Positions 62,972-64,000 of a stretch of DNA of 64,000 nucleotides are shown in pieces. The translations under genes were made by a program, and so were the position numbers. The stretch's first letter is position 1; each line of letters starts with the position of its first letter. The DNA is from Hydrogenophilus thermoluteolus. Lineage in GTDB: Bacteria; Pseudomonadota; Gammaproteobacteria; Burkholderiales; Rhodocyclaceae. Below the pieces are notes generated by a model. That model was given only the letters and a program-made list of their open reading frames with translations. It did not search any database and was not told the DNA's origin. Location of the stretch: positions 1 through 64,000 of the forward strand of contig NZ_AP018559.1 in NCBI RefSeq assembly GCF_003574215.1, given 5' to 3'.

Positions 62972-63215
62972 CGCGTAACCAGACGTTTCCGCCTTCCCCA
63001 CCCATACAACGACAAAATGCCCACGCTGCTTCATCGCAAGCCGTCGCTGCACCCATCACAGCATCCTTCCATCCCCATCGCGCTCAAGGCCTGACGCTGC
63101 AGCTTTCCGGTACGGAAATGGGGATCTACCGAAACAAAGAAAAGCAGGTTTCTGTAAAAAAGCAAAAAATGCAGCCGACCAGCGCGCCGGTCGGCTGCAG
63201 CACTCCATGAACACG
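62972..63215. repeat. CRISPR flank A, copy 3
   Basis: Third copy of flank A, adjoining the first repeat of the array. It contains the A-rich stretch at 63145-63170 and the hairpin at 63171-63198. The 62891-62971 stretch before it shows no feature. Confidence 0.85.
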
Positions 63216-63454
63216 GTGACAAGCCCAACCGGTTGGGATAACAGTGTCGACTTTGTTCGCATCGCATGGGTCGGGCGTATGGGTCACAAGCCCAACCGGT
63301 TGGGATAACAGTGTCGACCCAGAAATGGAGGGGGCACTGTTTTTCGTGTGTCACAAGCCCAACCGGTTGGGATAACAGTGTCGACCATTGGCCGAATTCC
63401 GAACTTTGTGCCGCTACAGTCACAAGCCCAACCGGTTGGGATAACAGTGTCGAC
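63216..63454. CRISPR. CRISPR array: four 36-nt repeats, three spacers
   Basis: Repeats at 63216-63251, 63283-63318, 63350-63385 and 63419-63454 contain a central palindrome CCCAACCGGTTGGG. Repeats 2-4 are identical and repeat 1 has G for C at position 3. Spacers are 31, 31 and 33 nt (63252-63282, 63319-63349, 63386-63418). The degenerate repeat at the flank A side suggests that side is the old, distal end and that new spacers enter at the cas1 side, with transcription on the minus strand (inference). Confidence 0.95.
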
Positions 63455-63563
63455 TCTACCCTTTCAGATCCCTTGTGGCGCAAGGCTTTCCGCCCCATTC
63501 CATTCGGGACCTCCTCAATTTTGGCACGAAAGCGGCCCGTTTCACAAGAGGTCCCGAATTTTG
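63455..63563 (-). promoter_or_regulatory. Probable CRISPR leader (flank B)
   Basis: About 109 bp between the last repeat and the cas1 stop, with A/T-rich ends and TTCACAAGAGGTCCCGAATT. Near-copies lie at 49369-49490 and, shortened, at 59853-59905. If the array is read on the minus strand this is the leader. Confidence 0.5.
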
Positions 63564-64000
63564 TCAAAAATAGTAGGTTTTTTCTACCCATTCGCGCACC
63601 TGGTCGTGTTCGATCGCTTGGCGCAATGACGCCACGACGCTACGTATCTCTTGCTCCAGCGGGCGTTCGCCGCCCCGCACCATTTTGTCGAACGCCAACA
63701 GAAACGTCCGTCGCGCGTCAGGAGAGAGCCGCCACGACGCCGCATCGGGCAAAAAGTCGGCTTCGTCGATCTGTCTTCGTCCCCAAAGCGCCAGAATCAG
63801 CCGGTCGACTGCCGCCCGGAACGGTTCTACCACGTCGAACACCAGCGACGGATAGCGTCCAGCACTGCTGTGCAGCGCGCCCAGATACGGATCGAGCCCC
63901 TCCACCCGCACCCATCGCTCCACGACCGGAATGAGCAGCGTGTAGCCGAAATTGAGCAGTGCGTTGAGCAGATCCTTTGCTGGACGCGACCGCCCCTGCC
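63564..64000 (-). CDS. cas1: CRISPR integrase Cas1, C-terminal part (cut by window end)
   Basis: 144 codons from the window edge to the stop. LLNALLNFGYTLLIPVVERW, GLDPYLGALHSSAGRYPSLV and FDVVEPFRAAVDRLIL are the conserved Cas1 C-terminal domain, with the metal-binding His (GALH) and the acidic DVVE. The N-terminal part lies beyond 64000. No cas2 fits between it and the array. Subtype cannot be decided from this fragment. Confidence 0.9.
   Translation of the reverse strand, partial: QGRSRPAKDLLNALLNFGYTLLIPVVERWVRVEGLDPYLGALHSSAGRYPSLVFDVVEPFRAAVDRLILALWGRRQIDEADFLPDAASWRLSPDARRTFLLAFDKMVRGGERPLEQEIRSVVASLRQAIEHDQVREWVEKTYYF

Overview
The window reads as part of a large mosaic plasmid, probably a cointegrate, from a thermophilic proteobacterium; a betaproteobacterium of the Hydrogenophilus kind is my guess. 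Plasmid evidence: two ParA/ribbon-helix-helix partition pairs (112-953 and 21527-22461), a ColE1-type mobilisation block with a candidate oriT (4597-6751), an iteron origin with a TrfA-like initiator (52272-53519) and an IncQ-type RepB' primase (48335-49285). No rRNA, tRNA or core chromosomal gene is visible. The thermophile inference rests on DNA that looks Thermaceae-derived at about 26.9-33.4 kb.

Layout. 0-8 kb: partition genes, a gene split by an IS256-family element with a perfect 8-bp target duplication, MazEF, mob genes, an AT-rich repeat array and IS debris. 8-24 kb: seven toxin-antitoxin pairs counting the MazEF at 4 kb, an IS607 element with TnpB, a short tyrosine recombinase, a relic of a type I-E CRISPR locus (truncated casA abutting two repeats), an ISAs1 element, a long prokaryotic Argonaute (18187-20478) and the second partition pair. 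24-35 kb: stacked IS701, IS5, IS982, IS256 and IS21 elements around a complete type III restriction-modification pair (27641-32208), bracketed by two remnants of what looks like one IS256-type element. 35-46 kb: a complete urea-use cassette on the minus strand (urtABCDE, ureDABCEFG, hupE/ureJ). 46-53 kb: tyrosine recombinase, primase, AAA/PD-(D/E)XK protein, origin and initiator. 53.8-59.5 kb: a second long Argonaute, a glycine-zipper lipoprotein and a UvrD-like helicase. 59.5-64 kb: three copies of a CRISPR array edge with nuclease-family genes placed between them, then a four-repeat array and the C-terminal part of Cas1, cut by the window edge.

Together the plasmid carries an unusually dense set of DNA-targeting systems: two paralogous long Argonautes that both keep a DEDD catalytic tetrad, a type III R-M system, a CRISPR array with cas1, a dead type I-E relic and many toxin-antitoxin pairs. 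The strongest leads are (1) the plasmid-borne Argonaute pair, one next to the replication origin, and (2) the repeated single-repeat CRISPR edges, each followed by a PD-(D/E)XK-type gene in the position that cas1 occupies at the full array.
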